A DNA stretch of 37,845 nucleotides from Lachnospiraceae bacterium. Its GTDB lineage: Bacteria > Bacillota > Clostridia > Lachnospirales > Lachnospiraceae. This document shows positions 25,214 through 32,914 of the stretch, in pieces (position 1 is the first letter of the stretch; each line of letters begins with the position of its first letter). Both the position numbers and the translations under genes were made by a program. The stretch lies in the NCBI GenBank assembly GCA_017513625.1, contig JAFXEW010000028.1, positions 1-37,845 of the forward strand, given 5' to 3'. The notes under the pieces are model-generated. The model did not search any database. It saw only the letters and a list, made by a program, of their open reading frames with translations, and was not told the origin of the DNA.

Positions 25214-26085
25214 CCCTTGGTACCTCCTCTGGAAACCCCCTCCATTATTTTGGTACGGAATATAAGAAATACAATGATTAAAGGTAGCGAAATCACCACC
25301 ACCGCTGCCATCATGGCAGGAATATTTTCACGGCCGAAACCATTCTCCCTAATCTCCTGAATACCGTTGGATACAAGGAAATATGCTTCATCATCCGTAA
25401 TCAACCGGGGCCACACATAAGAGTTCCAACATTCGATTACTTTTAAAATCGTAATGGTTATCAAAGTAGGTTTACTAATAGGTATCATTACCTTCCACAA
25501 ATATTTAAAATCGGATGTACCGTCCACCTTAGCCGCATAGTAGAGCTGGTCCGGAATCTGGGCAAAATTCTCCCTTAAAAGGTATATGTAAAATACCGAA
25601 GTTACGGAAGGCAGAATCAAACCTGCAAAGGTGTTTCGCATATCCAGATTAGTAATTGTCACAAAATTAGTAATGATTACAAGTTCGTTGGGAATCATCA
25701 TCAGTGATAAAAATAATGTAAACAACAATTCCTTACTTGGGAAATCAAGCCTTGCAAAGGCAAATGCAGCAAGCACTGTTACCACCAGCATCAGCACTGT
25801 GGTTATTAATGTAAAAATCACTGTATTTAATAAGTAATCTCCAAGAGGCACCGTGGTAAAGGCATCTGCATAATTCTGCAGTGTAGGTGCCAATGTATAT
25901 AACTTGGGAATGTATTCTCCATTATATGCTCCATAGCTTTTAAGGGAAGTAAGCACCATCCAGTAAAAAGGAAACAATACCATCACTGCCCAAACCGTCA
26001 GCAGGGCATATATAATTCCCTTTACAATCCTGTCACGGAATGCGGCTGTTTTTTCTATTTTGTCATAATCCGTTGTCTGTCCCAT
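25210..26085 (-). CDS. Carbohydrate ABC transporter permease, MalG type
   Basis: This 291-residue inner-membrane protein has six predicted spans and the EAA loop characteristic of importer permeases (YYAAKVDGTSDFKYLWKVMI, then PISKPTLITITI), where the ATPase docks. The N-terminal span is followed by LTSLKSYGAYNG, typical of MalG/UgpE-like CUT1 permeases. The start is the ATG at 26085 (MGQTTDYDKIEK) with a GGA-rich site upstream. The stop overlaps the binding-protein start by four bases. It pairs with the disrupted MalF-type permease 23 nt upstream. Confidence 0.94.
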   Translation of the reverse strand: MGQTTDYDKIEKTAAFRDRIVKGIIYALLTVWAVMVLFPFYWMVLTSLKSYGAYNGEYIPKLYTLAPTLQNYADAFTTVPLGDYLLNTVIFTLITTVLMLVVTVLAAFAFARLDFPSKELLFTLFLSLMMIPNELVIITNFVTITNLDMRNTFAGLILPSVTSVFYIYLLRENFAQIPDQLYYAAKVDGTSDFKYLWKVMIPISKPTLITITILKVIECWNSYVWPRLITDDEAYFLVSNGIQEIRENGFGRENIPAMMAAVVVISLPLIIVFLIFRTKIMEGVSRGGTKG

Positions 26086-26108
26086 AATCTATCATCCTTT
26101 CCGGCTGC

Positions 26109-26998
26109 TTAATAGTGCACATGCTTTTTACTTACCAGTAAATTAATACAGGTAATTGTTAGCACTATGGTAAACAGAATAATTGCCGCCGCTGACGCAT
26201 AGGAAGGGTATCCTCCGCTGTTCCCGTACAACATGTCATATACATAACCTACAATGGTATTCATCTCCGCAGAATTCAGATTCGTACCAAAGAGAGCTAC
26301 TGCGTCGCTGTAAGCTTTAAATGCACCGATAAATCCGGTAATTATCAAATAGAACAATGTGGGTGATATCATGGGTACGGTAATGCGTGTAAATATTCTA
26401 AAACCCGATGTCCCATCCACTTTAGCCGCATTATAATACTGCTGGTTAACGGAAGCCAGCGCACTGGTCAGAATCAATATTTTAAAGGGAAGAACCACCC
26501 ATATGGTATAAAAACAAAGCACAAACATCTTGGCCCAATAAGGTCCGTCAATAAAATCCACTGCAGATATACCAAAAAACTTCAGCACCAGATTCGCAAG
26601 ACCATCTGTGTAAGGAGTTTTCTTAAACAAAATCATGAAAACCAGACCTACCGCCAGTGTATTCGTTACATAGGGCAGGAAAAATACGGTCTGGTACAGA
26701 TTTCTCAATTTAGTAATCGATGTTAAACCAACGGAAATCAAAAGAGCCAGCCCCGTGGAAATAGGCACCGTAAATTCACCAGAATAAAGGTGTTTTTAAC
26801 TGCCTGCAAAAAGTATGAATCCCTCAGTACATACGAATAATTATATATACCCACTCCGTAGGATGTCTGTGATGCAGAATTATACCCTTCTTCAAAGGAA
26901 TATACAAATACATCTATCAGGGGATATATCATAAAGAAACCCAGAAATAAAACAGCCGGCAATAAATAGAGCCAAGCTTTCCAATCTTTCTTTTCCAT
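26109..26998 (-). pseudogene. Carbohydrate ABC transporter permease, MalF type, interrupted by a frameshift
   Basis: Two overlapping frames make up one CUT1 permease. The first (26998-26738) gives MEKKDWKAWLYLLPAVLFLG through VKNTFILVN and then nonsense-like LRCLFPRGWLF. The second resumes with VPISTGLALLISVGL and carries on to the normal C-terminus with the EAA loop (YYNAAKVDGTSGFRIFTRIT). One missing T in the minus-strand run at 26774-26772 (AATTTACGG for AATTTTACGG) explains it: adding it gives NTFILVNFTVPISTG. The restored length of about 297 residues is normal. Either the importer is inactivated, or this is a sequencing error in a short homopolymer. All neighbours in the operon are intact, which favours error or a very recent mutation. 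Confidence 0.88.
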
Positions 26999-27014
26999 GC
27001 TGTCTTCTCCTATA

Positions 27015-28112
27015 TTAATCCAAATAGATTCTCTCTTCCGTATCCTTTTGGAACAAATACACCTTATGAGGCTTTAAAGTAAATCTGACTTCTTCCCGGG
27101 CAGTATCCACTGCATTTTCTGCACTGATAATGGAACGGACAGTGGGATTCAGACTGTTATCGTGAGTAGAAATCACACTGATATCACGTCCCATGACTTC
27201 CACACCTTTCAGTTTACATGAAAAGGCTCCCCGGGCATCCAGTACAAAGCCTTCGGGGCGAACTCCCACATACACTTCCCTATCGGTAACTCCCGGAGTT
27301 TCCATTACGTTTTCATCACCTATGTATAAACAACCTGCCTTGATTTCACCGGCAAATACATTAATGGGCGGGGTTCCTAAAAAGGTGGCCACAAAGAGAT
27401 TCTTGGGATTGTCATAAACCTCCTGTGGTTTTCCGGCCTGATGTAATACCCCTTCCTTCATTACCAGAATCATATCCGATATACTCATAGCCTCTTCCTG
27501 ATCATGGGTCACGAAAATGGTGGTAATACCTGTCTCATTCTGTATTCTCTTAATCTCCTCTCTGGTCTGCAGACGCAGTCTGGCATCCAGATTGGACAAA
27601 GGCTCGTCCATCAGCAGAATCCTGGGCATCTTTACAAGTGCACGTGCAATGGCTACACGTTGCTGCTGACCCCCGGACAATTCACTGGGTTTACGGTCCA
27701 TCAAAGCATCAATCTGTACCATTTCAGCCACTTCTTTTGCCTTAGCATCCATCTCTTCCCTTGTCGGACGATGCTCTCCTTTCAGATTCTGCAAAGGGAA
27801 AATAATATTCTGTTTTACGGTAAGATGAGGATATAACGCATAATTTTGAAAAACCATGCCTACCCCCCTGCTTTCCGCAGGCAGTCCGGTGACCTCATCA
27901 TCACCAAAATATATCTTACCTGATGTGGGTTTCTGCAATCCGCAGAGCAAATTCAAAACCGTACTTTTGCCACATCCTGAAGGCCCTAAAAGCCCTATCA
28001 GCTTTCCATCCGGTATCTCCATACTGAATTGATTTACTGCAATTACCTCCGTCCCTGTTTTTTTATTACGGGGTGGAAAAATCTTAGTTAATTGTTCTAA
28101 AACAACCTTCAT
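27015..28112 (-). CDS. ABC importer ATPase, MsmK/UgpC/MalK type
   Basis: This protein of about 365 residues is the ATP-hydrolysing subunit of a sugar importer. It has Walker A GPSGCGKST (43-51), the Q-loop (VFQNYALYP), signature LSGGQQQR (145-152), Walker B ILLMDEP and the H-loop FVTHDQEEAMS, then a C-terminal regulatory TOBE/OB domain (from about 240). The frame is open back to 28241, but the promoter TTGAAA/TATAAT lies at 28192-28164 inside that extension, and GGAG precedes ATG 28112 (MKVVLEQLTKIF). It heads the operon ATPase, MalF, MalG, binding protein, an order different from the usual binding-protein-first arrangement. Confidence 0.95.
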   Translation of the reverse strand: MKVVLEQLTKIFPPRNKKTGTEVIAVNQFSMEIPDGKLIGLLGPSGCGKSTVLNLLCGLQKPTSGKIYFGDDEVTGLPAESRGVGMVFQNYALYPHLTVKQNIIFPLQNLKGEHRPTREEMDAKAKEVAEMVQIDALMDRKPSELSGGQQQRVAIARALVKMPRILLMDEPLSNLDARLRLQTREEIKRIQNETGITTIFVTHDQEEAMSISDMILVMKEGVLHQAGKPQEVYDNPKNLFVATFLGTPPINVFAGEIKAGCLYIGDENVMETPGVTDREVYVGVRPEGFVLDARGAFSCKLKGVEVMGRDISVISTHDNSLNPTVRSIISAENAVDTAREEVRFTLKPHKVYLFQKDTEERIYLD

Positions 28113-28163
28113 GCTAATCTCCATTCCGAGAACTCTTTCAGCTCTTCCTTTCATAACAAAATC

Positions 28164-28192
28164 ATTATATGCATAATGCCAAAAGTTTTCAA
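28164..28192 (-). promoter_or_regulatory. Promoter of the sugar ABC importer operon
   Basis: On the minus strand TTGAAA (28192-28187), 17-bp spacer, perfect TATAAT (28169-28164). The leader to ATG 28112 is about 45 nt. Confidence 0.85.
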
Positions 28193-28222
28193 GATTATTT
28201 CGATTTTCCGCTGAATCCATAC

Positions 28223-28277
28223 AGTAAGAGCCCGGTCCCATATCATTTTTAATGATATATCGGGCAGGGCTCTTACT
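28223..28277. repeat. Long inverted repeat between the small membrane gene and the importer operon
   Basis: AGTAAGAGCCC (28223-28233) and GGGCTCTTACT (28267-28277) are exact inverted copies. Inside them ATATCATT and AATGATAT pair again, so nearly the whole 55 nt folds into one hairpin. Neither side has a good T run, so a plain intrinsic terminator is uncertain. It lies 18 nt after the stop of the 47-residue gene and upstream of the importer promoter. Confidence 0.75.
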
Positions 28278-28294
28278 TATTCCCTATTCAGTTT

Positions 28295-28438
28295 TTAGTC
28301 GTAAAGTGATGCTCCGTATCTGATTTTACGATAAATTTTATTAGCTAAAATAGCAAACATGGAAACCACTATACAAAGAGTGGAGCCTGCTCCCACAATA
28401 CACATAAATCCAATAATCAAATATGATCCGATATTCAT
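28295..28438 (-). CDS. Small membrane protein, 47 residues
   Basis: A short open frame on the minus strand, ATG 28438 to TAA 28295, preceded by AAGGAAGG with a suitable spacing. It reads MNIGSYLIIGFMCIVGAGST and goes on with LCIVVSMFAILANKIYRKIR, ending YGASLYD. One long hydrophobic stretch (about residues 5-33) is followed by a basic tail, the pattern of a single-pass (or hairpin) membrane peptide with its C-terminus in the cytoplasm. I do not recognise the family. It follows the 131-residue membrane protein gene after 89 nt with a hairpin in between. Codon use and the ribosome binding site support a real gene. Confidence 0.72.
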   Translation of the reverse strand: MNIGSYLIIGFMCIVGAGSTLCIVVSMFAILANKIYRKIRYGASLYD

Positions 28439-28442
28439 TTTC

Positions 28443-28526
28443 TATAACCTTCCTTTTTTGCAAACTCAAATAAACCTATGGGGTCATAGGCTTTCTTTTC
28501 ACATAACATATCTATGTAAGGTTATA
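28443..28526 (-). promoter_or_regulatory. Leader of the 47-residue gene with a possible ribosome-site lock
   Basis: On the minus strand TATAACCTT (28526-28518) is the exact complement of AAGGTTATA (28451-28443), which overlaps the ribosome binding site of the small gene. Pairing of the two would hide that site. A separate hairpin lies between them. Confidence 0.45.
28472..28493 (-). terminator. Weak terminator or attenuator after the 131-residue gene
   Basis: On the minus strand AAGCCTATG pairs with CATAGGTTT (one G-U) around an ACCC loop, followed by ATTTGAGTTT. Some transcripts may stop here and others continue into the 47-residue gene. Confidence 0.55.
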
Positions 28527-28527
28527 T

Positions 28528-28923
28528 TCATTTTTTACCGTCTGTTTTGTGGATATAATTTACGACAACCTTATGCTGCAATGTATCCTTGGATACCATG
28601 GCAGTTTCAGTCGAATAGAATTTTAAAACAGCTATATATGCCGCCATTGCAACAAGCAATGTTACGGATATCCGCCAGTCTCTTCTGACCTGCACAGTAT
28701 TGCCCGGTCTCTGGCGCATTACCGGCAGACTACGGGCAACCGCTGTTTCCATGATTTCGGGCTTCTGCACATCCTGTCTGGTAGCTTGTGTCTTTAACAG
28801 GGAACTCCCTGCCTCATATACGCACTCAAAACAGGAATGTACTTTGATTGTTTCAAAGCACATTCCTGACAGCAACATTATTAATGCCAGAAAACAGCAT
28901 ATTTTGCTCTTATACGTACGCAT
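28528..28923 (-). CDS. Membrane protein of unknown function, 131 residues
   Basis: The protein has two hydrophobic segments: an N-terminal one (about 8-26, CCFLALIMLLSGMCFETI), which may be a signal anchor, and a second at about 86-103 (ISVTLLVAMAAYIAVLKF). Between them is a basic, Gln/Arg-rich region (QRPGNTVQVRRD), and the tail is hydrophilic (HKTDGKK). A small Cys cluster (HSCFECVYE) follows the first segment. I recognise no family. A GAGGAT site lies about ten bases before ATG 28923. Together with the following 47-residue gene it forms a small membrane-protein pair between the importer and the DegV gene. Confidence 0.65.
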   Translation of the reverse strand: MRTYKSKICCFLALIMLLSGMCFETIKVHSCFECVYEAGSSLLKTQATRQDVQKPEIMETAVARSLPVMRQRPGNTVQVRRDWRISVTLLVAMAAYIAVLKFYSTETAMVSKDTLQHKVVVNYIHKTDGKK

Positions 28924-29007
28924 GTGACACTATCCTCACGATATATACAGTACTAACCGACATAAGTATACCACAAACATAGTCCGTCAGCAATCACATG
29001 TTTACAT

Positions 29008-29862
29008 TTACTCTAGTGTAAAACCTGCAATTCCGAATGCTCCCGGACCCGCATGGGTGGTGATTACTCCTCCTGCAGGTGCCCACTCCAGTTTTTGGAA
29101 TCCGCATTCTGCCGCAGCATTCTTTACACATTCCATTACTTCTTCGGACAATCCTTTCGTATAAACCAAACGCAGATAATCCTTCTTAAGTCCATAAGCT
29201 TCTGCATAATCCTTAAGCAGGGACACAGCAACTTTAGACATTTTACCACGGTATTTTCTGGTAGCGACCAGCTTACCATCCAATATCTCAATACAGGGAT
29301 GAATGTTCAAAATACGGCTTCCCAGGAATGCTACATTGCTTACTCTTCCCCCTGCACGCAAATATTCCAGATTATCCGGAACAAAACACATTCTGGCGCG
29401 TTTTATCAAATCCGATGCTTTTTCCACTGCTTCTTCTATGCTAATCTCCGGATGCTTGCGGAGCACCTCAGCCATAGCCAGTACAATAGCACCCTGTCCG
29501 GCAGAAACATGACCTGTATCCATTAATGTAATATAATCCCTATCCCGGGCTGCCAATGCTGCGCTCTGGTAGGAACAGGTGGTCACTGCAGAGTATGCCA
29601 GATATAAAATATGTGCATCGGGATATTTCCCATGTATCTCATCAAATGCCTTGATAAAATCCTCCGGGGTACATCCGCTGGTCTTGGGCAAGTCCCCTGT
29701 CTCGTCATAATATTCATATATTTTATCTGTGGCAAAGAAACCGTCATCATAAGATTCCTGTCCCATGGTCACGTGCATAGGTACCAGATGAATCCCCTGT
29801 TCGAGGGCAGTCTCCCTTGTAATATCCGAGCCGGATTCAGCCACAATGATTAATTGTTTCAT
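29008..29862 (-). CDS. DegV family fatty-acid-binding protein
   Basis: DegV/FakB proteins bind a fatty acid that the kinase FakA phosphorylates for membrane lipid synthesis. The 284-residue protein starts MKQLIIVAESGSDITRETAL and includes PMHVTMGQESYDDG, LPKTSGCTPEDFIKAFDEIH, the VTTCSYQSA segment and DTGHVSAGQGAIVLAMAE; the C-terminal domain ends with THAGPGAFGIAGF, as expected. The open frame extends to 29910, but AAAGGAG precedes ATG 29862 and family members begin at this point. FakA is not in the window. It has its own promoter. Confidence 0.94.
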   Translation of the reverse strand: MKQLIIVAESGSDITRETALEQGIHLVPMHVTMGQESYDDGFFATDKIYEYYDETGDLPKTSGCTPEDFIKAFDEIHGKYPDAHILYLAYSAVTTCSYQSAALAARDRDYITLMDTGHVSAGQGAIVLAMAEVLRKHPEISIEEAVEKASDLIKRARMCFVPDNLEYLRAGGRVSNVAFLGSRILNIHPCIEILDGKLVATRKYRGKMSKVAVSLLKDYAEAYGLKKDYLRLVYTKGLSEEVMECVKNAAAECGFQKLEWAPAGGVITTHAGPGAFGIAGFTLE

Positions 29863-29891
29863 ATCTGTTCTCCTTTTGTTTTGTCTTTTAT

Positions 29892-29920
29892 AGAATATAT
29901 GGTTTTGCATACTACGTCAA
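29892..29920 (-). promoter_or_regulatory. Promoter of the DegV gene
   Basis: On the minus strand TTGACG (29920-29915), 17-bp spacer, TATTCT (29897-29892). Confidence 0.75.
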
Positions 29921-30000
29921 GCGTTTTTTGAAACTTTGTGATTCGATATCAATTTCTTTAACCAATATATATTATTCCCACAACCTGGTATAATATATAC

Positions 30001-30029
30001 AAAAAAGGCACCTCCCTGAGGAAGTGCCT
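30001..30029 (-). terminator. Terminator of the clostripain-family gene
   Basis: On the minus strand AGGCACTTCC pairs with GGAGGTGCCT (one G-U) around a TCAG loop, followed by TTTTTTG. It lies about 45 nt beyond the stop. Confidence 0.9.
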
Positions 30030-30075
30030 CGAATCAATATCATTAAGTTATGGCTGCTTCATTCACCCGTGCTCT

Positions 30076-32484
30076 CTATTTTACGGGTGTGGTCCAATAT
30101 TTCTGATTATAAATATCTGTGAATATATAAGTATACTCTGCTGCGTCTGCATCTATATAGACATCACTGATAATCAGTTCATCCTGTACTACAAGCTGTT
30201 CGCCCAACATATAACTGTCCTGATATTCACCATCATAACTATAATAATCACAGACAAAATCAATCACATCGCCTTCAGTGACAGTATCCATGGTTTTGGC
30301 AACCGTCGTAGTTTCACCGTTCTTATAAACCAGGCGTACACCTACAATACGGCCCTTAGGTATCTCATTCGTAAATTCCACTACAAGCTCCGCCCGGTCT
30401 CCGTTATACAAAACAGGAATGCGTCCGGCAATACTGTAATTAACTCCGTCATCCACTGTAGATTCATGATAATAAGCTACCGGCTGCTGATTAATTGCAA
30501 TCCATGTCATGACACGGGGTGCCAGCAGATTGCCCTGCTCATCAAAATCATAAACGGTATCCAGCCCTAAATCTATATAGCCTTCACCATCATCATAAAA
30601 AAGATTGGCATGCAATGTCTGCACCAGTTCCCACTGTTCTTCCGGCAGACTGATTACCTGTCCTTTGGAGGTGTCTTTCCACTTTAATAAACTGCTGTCA
30701 AATGTATGGTCTGACAAATAAGCTGCCGTATCCTCTTCACTCATAGCTCTGCCACTCAAGAACCCGATATTATCTGCGGACAATCCCATAATACTTCCCA
30801 CTTCACCACTCAGGAAGCTGCCCAGCATCTGTCCTATTAAGTCTCCGCTACTGCCGGAGCCGCCACCGGTAGCTGTTCCCAGCATCTCAAATAAAGAAGG
30901 CAAAGGGGATGTAGTCCCGCCGCTCACAGCCTGTCCGCTGACTTCCATACTTGCAAAAGCCTGGATACAACGTGCATACTCTTCGTCCATACCGATTTGC
31001 TCATAGGTACCTACCGCACTGTCTACCATGGATGCCTTGCGGAAAGGGAAATAGATGGACAAGCCATAGGAATTCGTCATATTGGAAGAAGTACGGTTAT
31101 ATTTTACGGCACTTAACAATGCATCCGCCATAGCATCGCCTTCTTCAGTCTGCATGTTCTTTGCCAGATGCACCAGGTCTACCTGGTCAATCTTATTAGA
31201 CGCCCCAAATTCTCTCGCATCACTTCTCGCATTGGACACCTGGGCAAACTCTTCATTCTTAATCAATTCATATGTATCCGTGGAGAAATCAGCAAGCACC
31301 TTGGGAATGGTAGCTTCTGCCTCTGCTAAATCTATAATGGACAATGTAGTAGACTGTCCGGGACATCTTTTAGCACAGGTATCCACAAAATCATCAATAA
31401 TCATCTTGCCCACCTGTAAAGTGGACATGGAAGTGTTGCCGGAAAGCGCTGTCAGCCAGTCCGTATAGTACCAACCGATTCCGGGTTCTGTTTCCTCACT
31501 TGCAATCAGATAGTCCGCATGCTTTGTAAGCATCAGCGCAGTTTCTGTTGTAGCCATAAGACATGCGTCAAATCCGACGAAATCAAACTTTACACCGCCT
31601 GCACTAAGAGCCTTATCTATTTCACCCAGATTCATGGAACCACTGGCAGCAAACTTCTCATCATATCCGAAACCACTTACGGAACCGCCGCCGTGATCCC
31701 AAAAGATAAGAGCATTTCTGTCAGCCGGATAATTCTTTTTACACCACTTAATAAACTCTGTCAAAGTAGCAGGATCTGTCATGGCTTTACTGCCCATATT
31801 TTTTTCCAGACATACCAGCCCGTCATCCTTAACCTGCCATATCTGATTGTTACGGTTGCTTAACTTATTATTCTGCCACTCTTTACAACCACCGCTGTAT
31901 ACAAGCAGATTCACTTTATCCGAAAGGTCTGCATCCAACATTTCCTGCAGATCTGAAGTCGCCATTTTGCTGCGTGACTCCAAGTCAGTTCCGCACAGAT
32001 ACACCATCAAAGTAACTTCATCTTTGCCTTTTCCCTTTAAATCCGTGTATTTGTCACGGGCACCTTTTGCTACCGAATTATCAAGCTGACCGGTATTATC
32101 CCCGTCCTTCCATCCGGTGGATATACTTCCTCCTCCCAGATTTCCCAGAAGAGAAGATAAATCTATGGAAGGCACGGAAACTTCCGTTCCCTGCTGATAA
32201 CCGCCTCCGCCATAAGACGAGTCTCCTCCGCCATAGGAAGAATCTCCTCCGCCACCAAGTAATGCGCCCAGTCCACCTCCGCTTCCCAGGAGTAAAATTA
32301 GCACTATAATAATTAGCTTGCCCCATCCGCCCCCTCCGGACCTGGTAACATTACCGCCACCGCCACCGGAACTTTGATGAGGTGCTCCCACCGGACCGGT
32401 TCCAAGACCTGATCCACGCCTTTTAATATCTTTTCCTCTGCCGGTTATATTTTTTTCACGACCACGAGGTCTGTTCATCGCCAT
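30076..32484 (-). CDS. Membrane-anchored clostripain-family (C11) cysteine protease
   Basis: This 802-residue protein has a basic cytoplasmic N-terminus (1-40), a Gly-rich stretch, one membrane span (about 56-76), a second Gly/Ser/Tyr-rich linker with GGGDSSY repeats (about 77-97), and an extracellular C11 peptidase domain. The catalytic dyad is H264 in FWDHGGGSVSGFG and C308 in GFDACLMAT. TLMVYLCGTDLESRS at about 158 is the family start. C11 enzymes cut after Arg or Lys and usually mature by self-cleavage. The C-terminal half (about 520-802) is a beta-rich extension of unknown role. A second Gly-rich linker lies near residues 515-545. AGGAGG precedes ATG 32484. It is monocistronic and divergent from sdpR. 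Confidence 0.93.
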   Translation of the reverse strand: MAMNRPRGREKNITGRGKDIKRRGSGLGTGPVGAPHQSSGGGGGNVTRSGGGGWGKLIIIVLILLLGSGGGLGALLGGGGDSSYGGGDSSYGGGGYQQGTEVSVPSIDLSSLLGNLGGGSISTGWKDGDNTGQLDNSVAKGARDKYTDLKGKGKDEVTLMVYLCGTDLESRSKMATSDLQEMLDADLSDKVNLLVYSGGCKEWQNNKLSNRNNQIWQVKDDGLVCLEKNMGSKAMTDPATLTEFIKWCKKNYPADRNALIFWDHGGGSVSGFGYDEKFAASGSMNLGEIDKALSAGGVKFDFVGFDACLMATTETALMLTKHADYLIASEETEPGIGWYYTDWLTALSGNTSMSTLQVGKMIIDDFVDTCAKRCPGQSTTLSIIDLAEAEATIPKVLADFSTDTYELIKNEEFAQVSNARSDAREFGASNKIDQVDLVHLAKNMQTEEGDAMADALLSAVKYNRTSSNMTNSYGLSIYFPFRKASMVDSAVGTYEQIGMDEEYARCIQAFASMEVSGQAVSGGTTSPLPSLFEMLGTATGGGSGSSGDLIGQMLGSFLSGEVGSIMGLSADNIGFLSGRAMSEEDTAAYLSDHTFDSSLLKWKDTSKGQVISLPEEQWELVQTLHANLFYDDGEGYIDLGLDTVYDFDEQGNLLAPRVMTWIAINQQPVAYYHESTVDDGVNYSIAGRIPVLYNGDRAELVVEFTNEIPKGRIVGVRLVYKNGETTTVAKTMDTVTEGDVIDFVCDYYSYDGEYQDSYMLGEQLVVQDELIISDVYIDADAAEYTYIFTDIYNQKYWTTPVK

Positions 32485-32519
32485 AATATCTCCTCCTATT
32501 GTAAATCAATTACTTTTCA

Positions 32520-32547
32520 AGTATACCATATTTATCTTTCTATGCAA
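32520..32547 (-). promoter_or_regulatory. Promoter of the clostripain-family gene
   Basis: On the minus strand TTGCAT (32547-32542), 16-bp spacer, TATACT (32525-32520), with an extended TG element before the -10. Confidence 0.65.
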
Positions 32548-32565
32548 TAAAAACAATTTATCTCC

Positions 32566-32594
32566 TTGACATATTCAAACAGTCATTTTATAAT
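32566..32594 (+). promoter_or_regulatory. Consensus promoter of the sdpR-sdpI operon
   Basis: Perfect TTGACA (32566-32571), 17-bp spacer and perfect TATAAT (32589-32594). Such a strong promoter fits a gene held down by its own repressor. Confidence 0.92.
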
Positions 32595-32618
32595 ACATTT
32601 AACAGTTAGGTTAAATGT
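32595..32618 (+). promoter_or_regulatory. Probable SdpR operator
   Basis: ACATTTAAC (32595-32603) and GTTAAATGT (32610-32618) form an exact 9-bp inverted repeat with a 6-bp spacer. It abuts the -10 and covers the start of transcription, the usual place for an ArsR-type autorepressor to bind. Confidence 0.8.
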
Positions 32619-32638
32619 TAAATAAGGAGGACTTACCG

Positions 32639-32914
32639 ATGGGATTGCAAAATACCCTAAAAGCACTCTCTGACCCAATTCGACGTGAAATACTGAATCT
32701 TTTAAAAGGCGGCCGTATGTCCGCCGGAGAAATCGTTAATAAATTTCCGGTTACGGGTGCAAGTATTTCCAGACATCTGTCCGTACTGAAGGACGCTGAC
32801 CTGATAAGGGATACCAGAGATGGTAAATTTATTTTTTACGAGCTCAATACTTCTGTATTGGAAGAAATCATGCTTTGGATTACAGACTTGAAAGGAGACG
32901 ATACTGATGCCTAA
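32639..32914 (+). CDS. sdpR: SdpR-type ArsR autorepressor
   Basis: This 91-residue winged-helix protein matches the autorepressor SdpR family: LKALSDPIRREILNLLKGGR, MSAGEIVNKF, VTGASISRHLSVLKDADLIR (recognition helix) and GKFIFYELN (wing). Metal-binding ELCVCDL is absent, so it is not a metal sensor. An in-frame ATG upstream lies inside the operator; AAGGAGG at 32624-32630 identifies ATG 32639 as the start. In Bacillus subtilis SdpR represses its own operon and is held at the membrane by SdpI when toxin is present. Here the next gene is SdpI-like and overlaps by eight bases. Confidence 0.93.
   Translation: MGLQNTLKALSDPIRREILNLLKGGRMSAGEIVNKFPVTGASISRHLSVLKDADLIRDTRDGKFIFYELNTSVLEEIMLWITDLKGDDTDA

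Noticed and set aside
28113..28241. N-terminal extension of 43 residues on the importer ATPase
   Set aside because: It would run through the operon's promoter (28164-28192) and the inverted repeat, and the family starts at the downstream ATG with a good ribosome site.
32067..32326. Gly- or Trp/Arg-rich small frames near the N-terminus of the clostripain-like gene
   Set aside because: They are other-frame readings of the Gly-rich linker repeats.
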